DNA of 34,574 bases from Actinomycetota bacterium. GTDB lineage: Bacteria; Actinomycetota; Actinomycetes; S36-B12; CAIYMF01. The notes below the pieces were generated by a model. That model had not been told where the DNA came from and did not search any database. It saw only the letters and a list, made by a program, of their open reading frames with translations. Shown here in pieces: positions 16,938-23,889 of the stretch; position 1 is the stretch's first letter; each line of letters opens with the position of its first letter. A program made the translations under genes and the position numbers. The stretch is taken from the NCBI GenBank assembly GCA_947455705.1, contig CANGPO010000024.1:1-34574 (forward strand), given 5' to 3'.

Positions 16938-17472
16938 GACTATGTTTTCGTCAAGAAGAACTGCGCGACTGCACTCACAAACAGGTGATGAGCTAGTCAT
17001 CCGAACGATCGGTAGTCCCCTAATTCGGACCGTACATGATGCCGATACGTAAAGGGGATGCTGCGCAGCTATCGGAGATCTGTCGTCGGATACACAAAAG
17101 AGTCGGGCCGAAGTAAGTCGCTTCCCCACGACTCAACTTCGGCCCGACTGCCTAACCGAACACTTCGATCATTGATGCTCTTAAGCCAATGATTCTCAAG
17201 TGCTCAAATCTCGAAAATGCTTACCAGTGTTGATCATTAAGATCTACCTCACTGCCATGCTCACTCTCGCTCACAATTATCCGGATCAGTCACGTCGAGA
17301 GGTCACACGACACGCCGAATGAACCGCGGTGTTACCGGCTGCCATGATGTGTCGATGAGCAGAGAACTCACACACCACCTCACGACGAGCCAGTCAACGC
17401 CTGAGCCACCGGAGAAATCTGCCTGCTTACGCATCTGTTCAACGTCGTCGACAACTCGAAGGTCAGCTACTC
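16938..17472. other. Intergenic region between divergent beta-helix and membrane-protein genes
   Basis: 535 bases without a convincing gene. It should hold the promoters of both divergent neighbours, but no clear -35/-10 pair could be picked. Visible structure is the long hairpin at 17101-17149, a 10-base palindrome GCTGCGCAGC near 17063-17072 and a small dyad CGGT-GTT-ACCG near 17327-17337. The segment 17150-17290 is relatively AT-rich. No tRNA-like fold was recognised. Confidence 0.6.
17101..17149 (-). terminator. Long hairpin with leftward T-tract, terminator-like
   Basis: Arms AGTCGGGCCGAAGT (17101-17114) and ACTTCGGCCCGACT (17136-17149) are perfectly complementary. An inner stem AGTCG/CGACT (17116-17120 with 17129-17133) closes an eight-base loop, CTTCCCCA. 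Read leftward, the stem is followed by CTTTTGTGT, giving an intrinsic terminator in that direction. No leftward gene lies to its right before the rightward membrane-protein gene at 17473. It may be an attenuator in a long leader of the beta-helix gene or the end of a short non-coding RNA. Confidence 0.7.
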
Positions 17473-18270
17473 ATGATTGAGCTCACGCCTGGAAAGACAT
17501 TGGCAGCGCATACGTTCTCGCTCAGCAAAATTCAGTTTCGCATTGTTTGTTTTGCCTTTGCCGCCAATCTGGCATTCATTCCCTCGATATCGGCTCACCT
17601 GACGTATGGCACGTGGGGTGGACGCTCGACGGCGACGCACTTACCTGACACCCAAGAGTCCTTCCTAGGGTTCTCTGTTTCTTCCTACACGTTGATTACG
17701 TGGCATGCGGCAGCCGCGTTCTTGTTCGCCGTCGCACTGTTCACTCAATTCATCCTGACCCATCGCAGAGTGAAAGCCGATCGCGCGATCGCCGCCCACA
17801 GGACACTCGGCCCGATCATTCTGTTCACCTTGTGGCCGGTGTTCACAGTGTTTGCGTTTTCGATGAGCTTGCGTGTGATTCAAACCCCGTTCAACCAGGT
17901 GATGTTCACCGTACTTCCAGTGATGATCATCTTCGCTGTGGTTCGTGCACTGGTAGGTCTGCGTCGTGGTGACCGAAATCTACATGCCGATTCGATGTTC
18001 TTGGCGTTCCTCCTTCTAGAGTCGGCGCCGGTCTATCGCATCGTGATGTTCGTGTTTGCAAAGTTAGGCGGCCAAACCCTGGCAGCGAATGGTGAACCAG
18101 TGAACGCCGGTGCGCTGTTTCGCACATTGATTGTGCTCGCACTACTCACGCTTGGATATTGGTCGTGCCGTCGACTGCGCCGCAACCTGCTCCCGCTAGT
18201 TCTGATCGGGTCTGTGCTGGCGCTCTCACTAGCCCTGCTTCCCTGGTCGCTCAGTGGGGCCCCGAGCTGA
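17473..18270 (+). CDS. Uncharacterised multi-pass membrane protein
   Basis: 265-residue integral membrane protein with about seven hydrophobic segments (roughly residues 21-41, 72-95, 112-134, 143-162, 173-195, 212-232 and 238-258). A histidine in the second helix (TWHAAAAFLF) and another in the following loop (AIAAHRTLGP), with arginines between, recall DUF2306-like or cytochrome-b561-like membrane proteins, but the match is not firm enough to name a family. The ATG at 17473 has GAAGG about ten bases upstream. It stands alone, divergent from the secreted beta-helix protein and convergent with nrdJ. No function is proposed. Confidence 0.75.
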   Translation: MIELTPGKTLAAHTFSLSKIQFRIVCFAFAANLAFIPSISAHLTYGTWGGRSTATHLPDTQESFLGFSVSSYTLITWHAAAAFLFAVALFTQFILTHRRVKADRAIAAHRTLGPIILFTLWPVFTVFAFSMSLRVIQTPFNQVMFTVLPVMIIFAVVRALVGLRRGDRNLHADSMFLAFLLLESAPVYRIVMFVFAKLGGQTLAANGEPVNAGALFRTLIVLALLTLGYWSCRRLRRNLLPLVLIGSVLALSLALLPWSLSGAPS

Positions 18271-18310
18271 CGATCTTGCCCAGCAACGACGCGAACATAA
18301 CATCAGCAAT

Positions 18311-18354
18311 ACATAGTGATGGCCCCCTCGAAATCGAGGGGGCCATCACTATGT
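18311..18354. terminator. Bidirectional terminator between the membrane-protein gene and nrdJ
   Basis: A perfect inverted repeat with 21-base arms (18311-18331 and 18334-18354) has only two unpaired central bases. The core is GGCCCCCTCGA/TCGAGGGGGCC. It sits in the 94-base gap between two convergent genes, so it can end transcription from both sides. T-tracts are weak, as is common in high-GC actinobacteria. Confidence 0.85.
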
Positions 18355-18364
18355 CACTCGAGGT

Positions 18365-21229
18365 TTAAGAGCAACCGCTTGTTGAGCCGCAACCCTCACA
18401 TACGTAACACGAGCCAGCCGGGCGCATCTTGATCCCGCAGGTCATGCACAGTGGAGCATCTGCCGTCTTGCCAGTGATGGCTTCGAGCAACTCAGCTGAT
18501 GAGTGTGCCTGGGCCGGTGCCAGTGTCGACCCCATTGGCGCATCCTCAGCGGAGACCGGGCTCTCAACCACGGCCGACTGCGCGAGGCTTTCCAACTGCT
18601 CTTCGACAGCTTCGGCGATGACCGAGGTCGGTGCTGTGTTGTACGAACCGGCGACCTGCTCTGCGCGTTCCTCAGCGGTGAAGATACCGAGCGCTGAACG
18701 CTTTTCGTAGGGCAGGTAGTCCAAAGCCAGACGACGGAAGATGTAGTCCATGATCGACTGCGCCATGCGAACATCGGCATCGTCGGTCAGGCCCGCAGGC
18801 TCAAATCGCATGTTGACGAACTTCGACGCAAACGCCTCGAGAGGAACGCCGTACTGCAGTGCGATCGAGATCGCGATGGAGAAGGCATCCATCACACCGG
18901 CAAGCGTGGAACCCTGCTTACCGAGCTTGAGGAAGACCTCACCCAGACCGTCATCGGGGTATGAACCCGCGGTCATGTATCCCTCAGCACCACCGACGGA
19001 GAACGAAATCGTCTGCGACGGACGAACCTTGGGCAGACGCTTACGTACCGGACGGTATTCAACAACGGTGGCCGCTGCTGTCTCGACCGGCGCATCAGCC
19101 TTGGCTGCCTTACCGTCAGACAGCGGCTGGCCAACCTTGCAGTTATCGCGGTAGATCGCCAGAGCCTTGATGCCCATCTTCCACGACTGGAAGTAGATCT
19201 CTTCAACCTCTTCGATCGTGGCATCTTCGGGCATGTTGACGGTCTTGGAGATTGCACCTGACAGGAACGGCTGGCAAGCGGCCATCATGCGCACGTGACC
19301 CATCGGCGTGATGGAGCGCGCACCCATCGCAGTGTCAAAGATGGGGTAGTGCTCGGTCTTCAGACCAGGGGCATCAATGACGTGGCCCTTATCTGAGATG
19401 AACTCCACGATCGCTTCGACCGTCTCTTCTGCGTAGCCAAGCTTGCGCAGTGCACGCGGAATCGTTTGGTTGACGATCTGCATGGAGCCACCGCCAACAA
19501 GCTTCTTGAACTTGACGAGCGAGAAGTCAGGCTCGATACCGGTGGTGTCGCAGTCCATCATGAAGCCGATGGTTCCGGTTGGGGCCAAGACCGAAGCCTG
19601 GGCGTTACGCCATCCCGACTTCACACCGATCTTGTTACCGTCTTCCCACGCCTGGCGGGCTAGGCGAAGGACGTCACCATCAAGGCTCGTCACCGTGCGG
19701 ACCGAGTCAGTGGCAGCAGCATGCTTACGCATGACGCGCTGGTGCGCCTCTGCGTTGCGTGCGTAGCCCTCGTAAGGACCAACAACCGCGGCAAGCTGCG
19801 CCGAGCGCTTGTAGGCAGTGCCGGTCATCAGGCTGGTGATTGCACCAGCAAGGGCACGTCCACCATCTGAGTCGTAAGGAAGACCCGTCGCCATCAGAAG
19901 AGCACCAAGGTTCGCATAACCGATTCCAAGCTGGCGGTACTTGCGTGTGGTATCGCCAATTGGCTCGGTTGGGAAGTCCGCGAAGCAGATGGAGATGTCC
20001 ATGGCCGTGATGATGAACTCGACGGCCTTGGCAAACTTCACCGCGTCAAAGGTCTCGTCATCCTTGAGGAACTTCAGCAGGTTGAGGCTGGCCAGATTGC
20101 AGGACGAGTTGTCCAACGACATGTACTCAGAGCACGGATTTGACGCCGTGATTCGGCCCGTCTCCGGGTTGGTGTGCCAGTCATTGATCGTGTCGTCGTA
20201 CTGAATACCGGGATCGGCGCACTCCCAGGCCGCCTTGCAGATCTTCTCGAAGAGTGTCTTGGCATCGACGGTCTCGATGACCTCACCTGTTGCGCGGGCG
20301 CGCAGACCGAAGTCGCGACCCTCTTCTACTGCGCGCATGAACTCATCGCTCACACGGACGGAGTTGTTGGCGTTCTGGTACTGGACGCTGATGATGTCCT
20401 TGCCACCAAGATCCATGTCGAACCCAGCATCGCGAAGCACGCGGATCTTGCGCTCTTCGGCGGCCTTGGTCTCGACGAATTCCTCGATGTCGGGGTGATC
20501 GACATCCAGAACAACCATTTTCGCTGCGCGGCGAGTGGCTCCACCGGACTTGATCGTGCCAGCGGATGCGTCGGCACCGCGCATGAACGAGACCGGACCA
20601 CTTGCCGTGCCACCCGATGACAGCAGTTCCTTCGACGAACGGATACGACTGAGGTTGAGCCCAGCACCCGATCCACCCTTGAAGATCAAGCCTTCTTCGC
20701 GGTACCAGTTCAAGATGGCATCCATCGTGTCGTCGACAGCGAGGATGAAGCAGGCCGACACTTGCTGTGGGCTTGTGGTGCCGACGTTGAACCACACAGG
20801 CGAGTTGAAGGAGAAGATCTGGTTCAGCAGCATCCACGTGAGCTCATGCTCGAAAATCTCTGCATCTTCTTCAGTGAGGAAGTATCCGTAATCCTTACCG
20901 GCCTTGGCGTAGGTAAGAACAACACGATCAATCAGCTGGCGCAGGCTGCGCTCACGTGCCTCGGTACCCAAGGCGCCGCGGAAGTACTTCGTCGTGACGA
21001 TCGTCGATGCATTCACAGACCAGAAGTCGGGGTACTCAACACCACGCTGCTCGAAGACGGTCTCACCAGTCTTCCAGTTCGTCTGGACGACATCGCGGTG
21101 CTCCCAGTTCACCTCGTCATAAGGGTGCACACCTGGCGTGGTGTAGATGCGCTCCATCGTCAGTCCGGCAACCTCTGGACGTGCCTTCTTGGCTGCCGTG
21201 CTGCGTGCACTTCCCGCTGTCTCGGTCAT
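18365..21229 (-). CDS. nrdJ: Adenosylcobalamin-dependent (class II) ribonucleotide reductase
   Basis: 954-residue enzyme that reduces ribonucleotides to deoxyribonucleotides using coenzyme B12, with or without oxygen. Conserved features are FNSPVWFNVG, the redox Cys160 in SACFILAVDD, the thiyl-radical Cys366 in NPCSEYMSLD with the second redox Cys377 eleven residues later (the spacing seen in class II enzymes), and LAPTGTIGFMMDCDTTGIEP. The C-terminus has a zinc-ribbon-like CMTCG...CYVCEGCG, normal for actinobacterial NrdJ, which includes the shuttle cysteines. The ATG at 21227-21229 (MTETAGSARS) is preferred because AAGGAG precedes it; an upstream ATG at 21248 would add seven residues encoded across that site. 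It is the second gene of the nrdR-nrdJ unit and ends at a shared terminator. It is probably repressed by NrdR. Confidence 0.97.
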   Translation of the reverse strand: MTETAGSARSTAAKKARPEVAGLTMERIYTTPGVHPYDEVNWEHRDVVQTNWKTGETVFEQRGVEYPDFWSVNASTIVTTKYFRGALGTEARERSLRQLIDRVVLTYAKAGKDYGYFLTEEDAEIFEHELTWMLLNQIFSFNSPVWFNVGTTSPQQVSACFILAVDDTMDAILNWYREEGLIFKGGSGAGLNLSRIRSSKELLSSGGTASGPVSFMRGADASAGTIKSGGATRRAAKMVVLDVDHPDIEEFVETKAAEERKIRVLRDAGFDMDLGGKDIISVQYQNANNSVRVSDEFMRAVEEGRDFGLRARATGEVIETVDAKTLFEKICKAAWECADPGIQYDDTINDWHTNPETGRITASNPCSEYMSLDNSSCNLASLNLLKFLKDDETFDAVKFAKAVEFIITAMDISICFADFPTEPIGDTTRKYRQLGIGYANLGALLMATGLPYDSDGGRALAGAITSLMTGTAYKRSAQLAAVVGPYEGYARNAEAHQRVMRKHAAATDSVRTVTSLDGDVLRLARQAWEDGNKIGVKSGWRNAQASVLAPTGTIGFMMDCDTTGIEPDFSLVKFKKLVGGGSMQIVNQTIPRALRKLGYAEETVEAIVEFISDKGHVIDAPGLKTEHYPIFDTAMGARSITPMGHVRMMAACQPFLSGAISKTVNMPEDATIEEVEEIYFQSWKMGIKALAIYRDNCKVGQPLSDGKAAKADAPVETAAATVVEYRPVRKRLPKVRPSQTISFSVGGAEGYMTAGSYPDDGLGEVFLKLGKQGSTLAGVMDAFSIAISIALQYGVPLEAFASKFVNMRFEPAGLTDDADVRMAQSIMDYIFRRLALDYLPYEKRSALGIFTAEERAEQVAGSYNTAPTSVIAEAVEEQLESLAQSAVVESPVSAEDAPMGSTLAPAQAHSSAELLEAITGKTADAPLCMTCGIKMRPAGSCYVCEGCGSTSGCS

Positions 21230-21299
21230 AAAACTGCCCCGCTCCTTCATCTGGTCATTCAGCTCTGTCGTTCAGTGATCTGGTGGATGGTTCGTTCTT

Positions 21300-21350
21300 G
21301 TCGTACTCGTATGGGGTCGTGCTCGTGTGTCTAGTCGTGCTCGTGTCTAG
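21300..21350. repeat. Imperfect tandem repeat in the nrdR-nrdJ spacer
   Basis: GTCGTGCTCGTGTGTCTA (21316-21333) is followed directly by GTCGTGCTCGTGTCTAG (21334-21350) and preceded by a more diverged copy, GTCGTACTCGTAT (21300-21312). These 17-18-base units fill part of the 137-base spacer. They may be slippage products. No fold resembling a cobalamin riboswitch was recognised here. Confidence 0.6.
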
Positions 21351-21366
21351 AGGCGTGTGGTTCGGC

Positions 21367-21912
21367 CTAACTCGGAGGTGTACTCCCATGAGAGGCCGTG
21401 GCTAGATCTCGAAACTCGTGATCATCATCAGAGGCCATCGGACCATCAGCGTCATTCGCGCTGAGATCTCGTTCGGCGCGCAGGAGTGCAATCTCGGCCT
21501 CAAAATCCTCAAGGTTGGTAAAGGCTCGGTACACCGAGGCAAAGCGTAGGTAGGCAATTTCATCAAGTGAACGCAACGGACCCAAGATGGCCATTCCGAC
21601 CTCGTGGCTGGCGAGTTCGGCCGACCCCTTCGCCCGCACGGTCTCCTCAACATCTTGGGCCAGCAGAGCAAGGTCGTCATCACTTACTGGCCGCCCCTGA
21701 CATGCCTTACGAACACCGGAGATGACCTTGGAACGACTGAACGCCTCACTAGCTCCCGAGCGCTTCAGCACGGTAAGTGTCACGGTCTCGGCCGTCGTGA
21801 AGCGCTTTCCGCACTCCGGACACTGACGCCGACGGCGAATCGCGGTGCCATCTTCAGCGGCACGGGAGTCGACCACACGTGAATCACTGTGTCGGCAATA
21901 GGGACAGTTCAT
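21367..21912 (-). CDS. nrdR: Transcriptional repressor NrdR
   Basis: 181-residue zinc-ribbon/ATP-cone repressor of ribonucleotide reductase genes. The zinc ribbon is [17 protein letters not shown] with the second pair in [10 protein letters not shown] (residues about 3-40). The ATP-cone region begins [20 protein letters not shown] (about 45-140) and senses ATP/dATP. The C-terminal tail past about residue 150 is acidic and longer than in the shortest homologues. The start is ATG 21910-21912, giving the canonical MNCPYC N-terminus, with AAAGGGGG upstream. It leads the nrdR-nrdJ operon, an arrangement well known in actinobacteria, and probably controls itself and nrdJ through the palindromes at 22027-22071. 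Confidence 0.96.
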   Translation of the reverse strand: MNCPYCRHSDSRVVDSRAAEDGTAIRRRRQCPECGKRFTTAETVTLTVLKRSGASEAFSRSKVISGVRKACQGRPVSDDDLALLAQDVEETVRAKGSAELASHEVGMAILGPLRSLDEIAYLRFASVYRAFTNLEDFEAEIALLRAERDLSANDADGPMASDDDHEFRDLATASHGSTPPS

Positions 21913-22026
21913 CGGATCGCCCCCTTTCACTGTGTCGTCGACCGATTTGTACGGTTTTGCCGTCCATCATCGCGTTCATTGTGGATAGAACTGTTGATGA
22001 CTTGGGGAGAACCTTGGGATCGGCAA

Positions 22027-22039
22027 CCACAATCTGTGG
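22027..22039. promoter_or_regulatory. NrdR-box-like palindrome 1
   Basis: CCACA-ATC-TGTGG is a perfect dyad centred at 22033, 115-127 bases upstream of the nrdR start. Its centre is 32 bases from that of the second dyad, the three-helical-turn spacing known for tandem NrdR boxes. The half-sites only partly follow the family consensus, so the call rests on placement, pairing and spacing. Confidence 0.5.
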
Positions 22040-22058
22040 ATTACTTACACCCGTGTAA

Positions 22059-22071
22059 CTACTAGATGTAG
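22059..22071. promoter_or_regulatory. NrdR-box-like palindrome 2
   Basis: CTAC-TAGAT-GTAG (minus strand CTACATCTAGTAG), centred at 22065. The ACATCTAGT core read on the minus strand resembles NrdR boxes. It pairs with the dyad at 22027-22039 to form the probable operator of nrdR-nrdJ. A separate dyad, TTACAC-CC-GTGTAA, lies between them (22045-22058). Confidence 0.5.
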
Positions 22072-22246
22072 GGGAACCGTAGACGCCTGAGCCCAACTTC
22101 GCAAGGCCTACGCATTAATTCGGCGTGTCGGACCCGTTCATGCAGGTCAGGAGTCGGATCAGCGTCACCACAGACCGTTTTGATCGGACGCACAATGGCC
22201 ACTTATGCGCGACCGAAGGCAGATCTGCCTCACGTCCTAGACGGAT

Positions 22247-22675
22247 TTAGCCGGCAGCTGGCACAACGAGTCGCTGCCCGGGATGCACTGTCGAGGCCTG
22301 CGCTCCGGTGAGCGAGTTGAGCTGGGCGATCCGCTCGATCGTGTCGCGCGGATCGTCATTGGGGGCCACCTGTGCGGCGAGCCCCCACATCGTTTGCCCG
22401 GGCTGAACAATCACGATCGACGTTGCCGCAGCGCTTCGCACTGAGCTGGCCTGGCTGGCGCTGATATGACCAAAGACGGCAGTGCTGGCAGCGATCGCTA
22501 GGGCCAGCACGAACAAGAGTGTGCGTAACAGGCGACGCCCACGCGTGGTCAATCGGATGGACGATGACACGGCAACATCGTTACGACGCTGCGAGGACGA
22601 CGGCGTTGAAACGACATGACACTGGCGCTGGCGCTGCGCGCCTGCAACTCGCGGTGAGATCGTCATTGTGGCCAT
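22247..22675 (-). CDS. LysM-domain membrane protein beside lexA (SOS division-inhibitor-like)
   Basis: 142-residue protein with a basic cytoplasmic N-terminus (1-47), one membrane helix (about 48-70, LLRTLLFVLALAIAASTAVFG) and an extracytoplasmic LysM peptidoglycan-binding domain (about 86-138: IVQPGQTMWGLAAQVAP, then IAQLNSLTGAQASTVHPGQRLVVP). The position, divergent from lexA and upstream of nrdR, is that of mycobacterial Rv2719c (ChiZ) and functionally similar corynebacterial DivS-type genes, which are SOS-induced and slow cell division. Two LexA-type sites lie 27-57 bases upstream of its start, fitting SOS control. The ATG at 22673-22675 has AGAGGAGC upstream. Enzymatic activity is not claimed. 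Confidence 0.85.
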   Translation of the reverse strand: MATMTISPRVAGAQRQRQCHVVSTPSSSQRRNDVAVSSSIRLTTRGRRLLRTLLFVLALAIAASTAVFGHISASQASSVRSAAATSIVIVQPGQTMWGLAAQVAPNDDPRDTIERIAQLNSLTGAQASTVHPGQRLVVPAAG

Positions 22676-22701
22676 GGGACTAGCTCCTCTTATGTCTGAA
22701 C

Positions 22702-22715
22702 CGAACGTGTGTTCG
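22702..22715. promoter_or_regulatory. LexA box, perfect
   Basis: CGAACGTGTGTTCG fits the Gram-positive/actinobacterial LexA operator core GAAC-N4-GTTC exactly. It lies 27 bases before the LysM-protein start, where bound LexA would block that promoter. Confidence 0.88.
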
Positions 22716-22716
22716 A

Positions 22717-22732
22717 TCGAACGTGTATCCGA
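22717..22732. promoter_or_regulatory. LexA box, degenerate
   Basis: TCGAACGTGTATCCGA keeps the left half-site and the same GTGT spacer as the neighbouring perfect box but has ATCC in place of GTTC. It lies one base away from that box and may be a weak secondary site or the remains of a duplicated operator. Confidence 0.4.
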
Positions 22733-22768
22733 TTTCTATCAGGTCCGACGCGCCGTGTCTAGCATTAA

Positions 22769-22782
22769 CGAACACATGTTTG
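22769..22782. promoter_or_regulatory. LexA box, one mismatch
   Basis: CGAACACATGTTTG differs from GAAC-N4-GTTC at one base. It sits midway between the two divergent promoters. Confidence 0.5.
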
Positions 22783-22828
22783 AAACACTTGTCCGAAACC
22801 GCTACCGTGGTGCCCGATCCTCCCGAAT

Positions 22829-22842
22829 GGAACTCATGTTCG
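22829..22842. promoter_or_regulatory. LexA box, perfect core, lexA side
   Basis: GGAACTCATGTTCG has a perfect GAAC-N4-GTTC core, about 150 bases upstream of the lexA start. It is the best candidate for LexA autoregulation and would imply a leader of roughly 100 bases. Confidence 0.8.
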
Positions 22843-22952
22843 ATCCGGAGCCGTGCACACCTGCGGTTTCCCGGTAGTTGAGCACAGATCTGAGTCTGCC
22901 GAGGGGGTCTGACAGCCGCGGTTCGTACCGCGCGTCAGGGGTGGAATAGGCA

Positions 22953-22973
22953 CCGTGGCGTGAGATGCCACGG
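22953..22973 (+). promoter_or_regulatory. Hairpin directly upstream of the lexA ribosome binding site
   Basis: CCGTGGC-GTGAGAT-GCCACGG is a perfect seven-base GC-rich stem ending eight bases before the AAGGAG of lexA. It may influence translation or message stability. A second dyad, CGCGGT-TCGT-ACCGCG, is at 22917-22932. An in-frame ATG at 22965 lies inside the hairpin loop and stem, which argues against its use as start. Confidence 0.5.
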
Positions 22974-22991
22974 GAGACACGAAGGAGCAGC

Positions 22992-23777
22992 ATGTCCAAC
23001 GATGAGAAGTCTGTCGATGACAAGACCAGCCCTCGCGGGGTCGATGAGGACGCGCACGACGCACCACGTCGCAAAGCTGGCCGGCCGAAGGTCGTCGAAA
23101 TCCCGATACCTGAGGGGCTTCCTGATGCTGATGGCCTCACCGTGCGTCAACGCATCATTTTGGACATGATCCGCACCGCGGTGGAGAGTCGTGGCTATCC
23201 ACCGTCAATGCGCGAGATCGGCGAAGCCGTGGGGCTCACCTCTCCCAGCAGCGTTGCTCATCAGCTCGCAGCTTTGGAAAAGAAGGGCTACATCCGGCGC
23301 GATCCTCGTCTGCCGCGCGCGATGGAGGTTGTTCTCCCCGGTGAACTTTCCGACAGTGGCGATGGTGCACTCGATGAGACCGGCTCTGGCGATGAACGGC
23401 CCACCGCGGCCTACGTGCCCGTTATTGGGCGCATCGCAGCTGGTGGCCCCATCCTTGCCGAGCAATCCATCGAGGAGGTCTTCCCGCTCCCCCGTTCCAT
23501 CGTTGGCGATGGAGAACTCTTCCTACTCAAGGTCGTTGGCGAATCCATGATCGACGCGGCGATTTGCGATGGCGACTGGGTTGTGGTGCGCAGCCAGCCC
23601 GATGCAGTGAACGGGGATATCGTCGCGGCAATGTTGGACGACGAGGCCACGGTCAAGACCTACCAGCGCAAGGACGGTCACGTCCGACTGCTGCCGGCGA
23701 ACGTCAACTACTCACCCATCGACGGCGACCATGCACGAATCGTCGGCAAGGTAGTTGCAGTTCTGCGCAAGCTCTAA
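22992..23777 (+). CDS. lexA: SOS repressor LexA
   Basis: 261-residue repressor-protease of the SOS response. The winged helix-turn-helix (about residues 50-115) has [20 protein letters not shown] as recognition region. The self-cleavage site is Ala150-Gly151 (GRIAAGGP), and the catalytic dyad is Ser185 (VVGESMID) and Lys222 (ATVKTYQ). An N-terminal extension of about 45 residues rich in charged residues precedes the helix-turn-helix, as in other actinobacteria. The ATG at 22992 ([10 protein letters not shown]) has GAAGGAG four bases upstream and is preferred to the ATG at 22965. It diverges from the LysM protein across four LexA-type sites, so it is presumably self-repressed. Confidence 0.97.
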   Translation: MSNDEKSVDDKTSPRGVDEDAHDAPRRKAGRPKVVEIPIPEGLPDADGLTVRQRIILDMIRTAVESRGYPPSMREIGEAVGLTSPSSVAHQLAALEKKGYIRRDPRLPRAMEVVLPGELSDSGDGALDETGSGDERPTAAYVPVIGRIAAGGPILAEQSIEEVFPLPRSIVGDGELFLLKVVGESMIDAAICDGDWVVVRSQPDAVNGDIVAAMLDDEATVKTYQRKDGHVRLLPANVNYSPIDGDHARIVGKVVAVLRKL

Positions 23778-23790
23778 GGTCTCATTGCTT

Positions 23791-23858
23791 CATGAAGTGA
23801 GCACGGATGTCACGGCGGCTCAGACGCCGAAAACCATTGGCATCCGTGCTCTTTCATG
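23791..23858 (+). terminator. Nested hairpin terminator after lexA
   Basis: Left arm CATGAA-GT-GAGCACGGATG (23791-23809) pairs with CATCCGTGCTC-T-TTCATG (23841-23858). Between them a second stem, CGGCG/CGCCG, forms an inner hairpin. It lies 13 bases after the lexA stop and in the gap before the convergent helicase gene, so it may act in both directions. Confidence 0.75.
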
Positions 23859-23889
23859 TCTTCGACAGCAACGACGACAACCTCGACGC

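Noticed and set aside
16938-17129. Upstream extension of the beta-helix protein
   Set aside because: The extension would put the signal peptide 64 residues inside the protein and begins in the loop of the hairpin at 17101-17149.
21230-21366. Possible cobalamin riboswitch before nrdJ
   Set aside because: No B12-box or multi-helix arrangement could be recognised; the spacer is mostly short tandem repeats.
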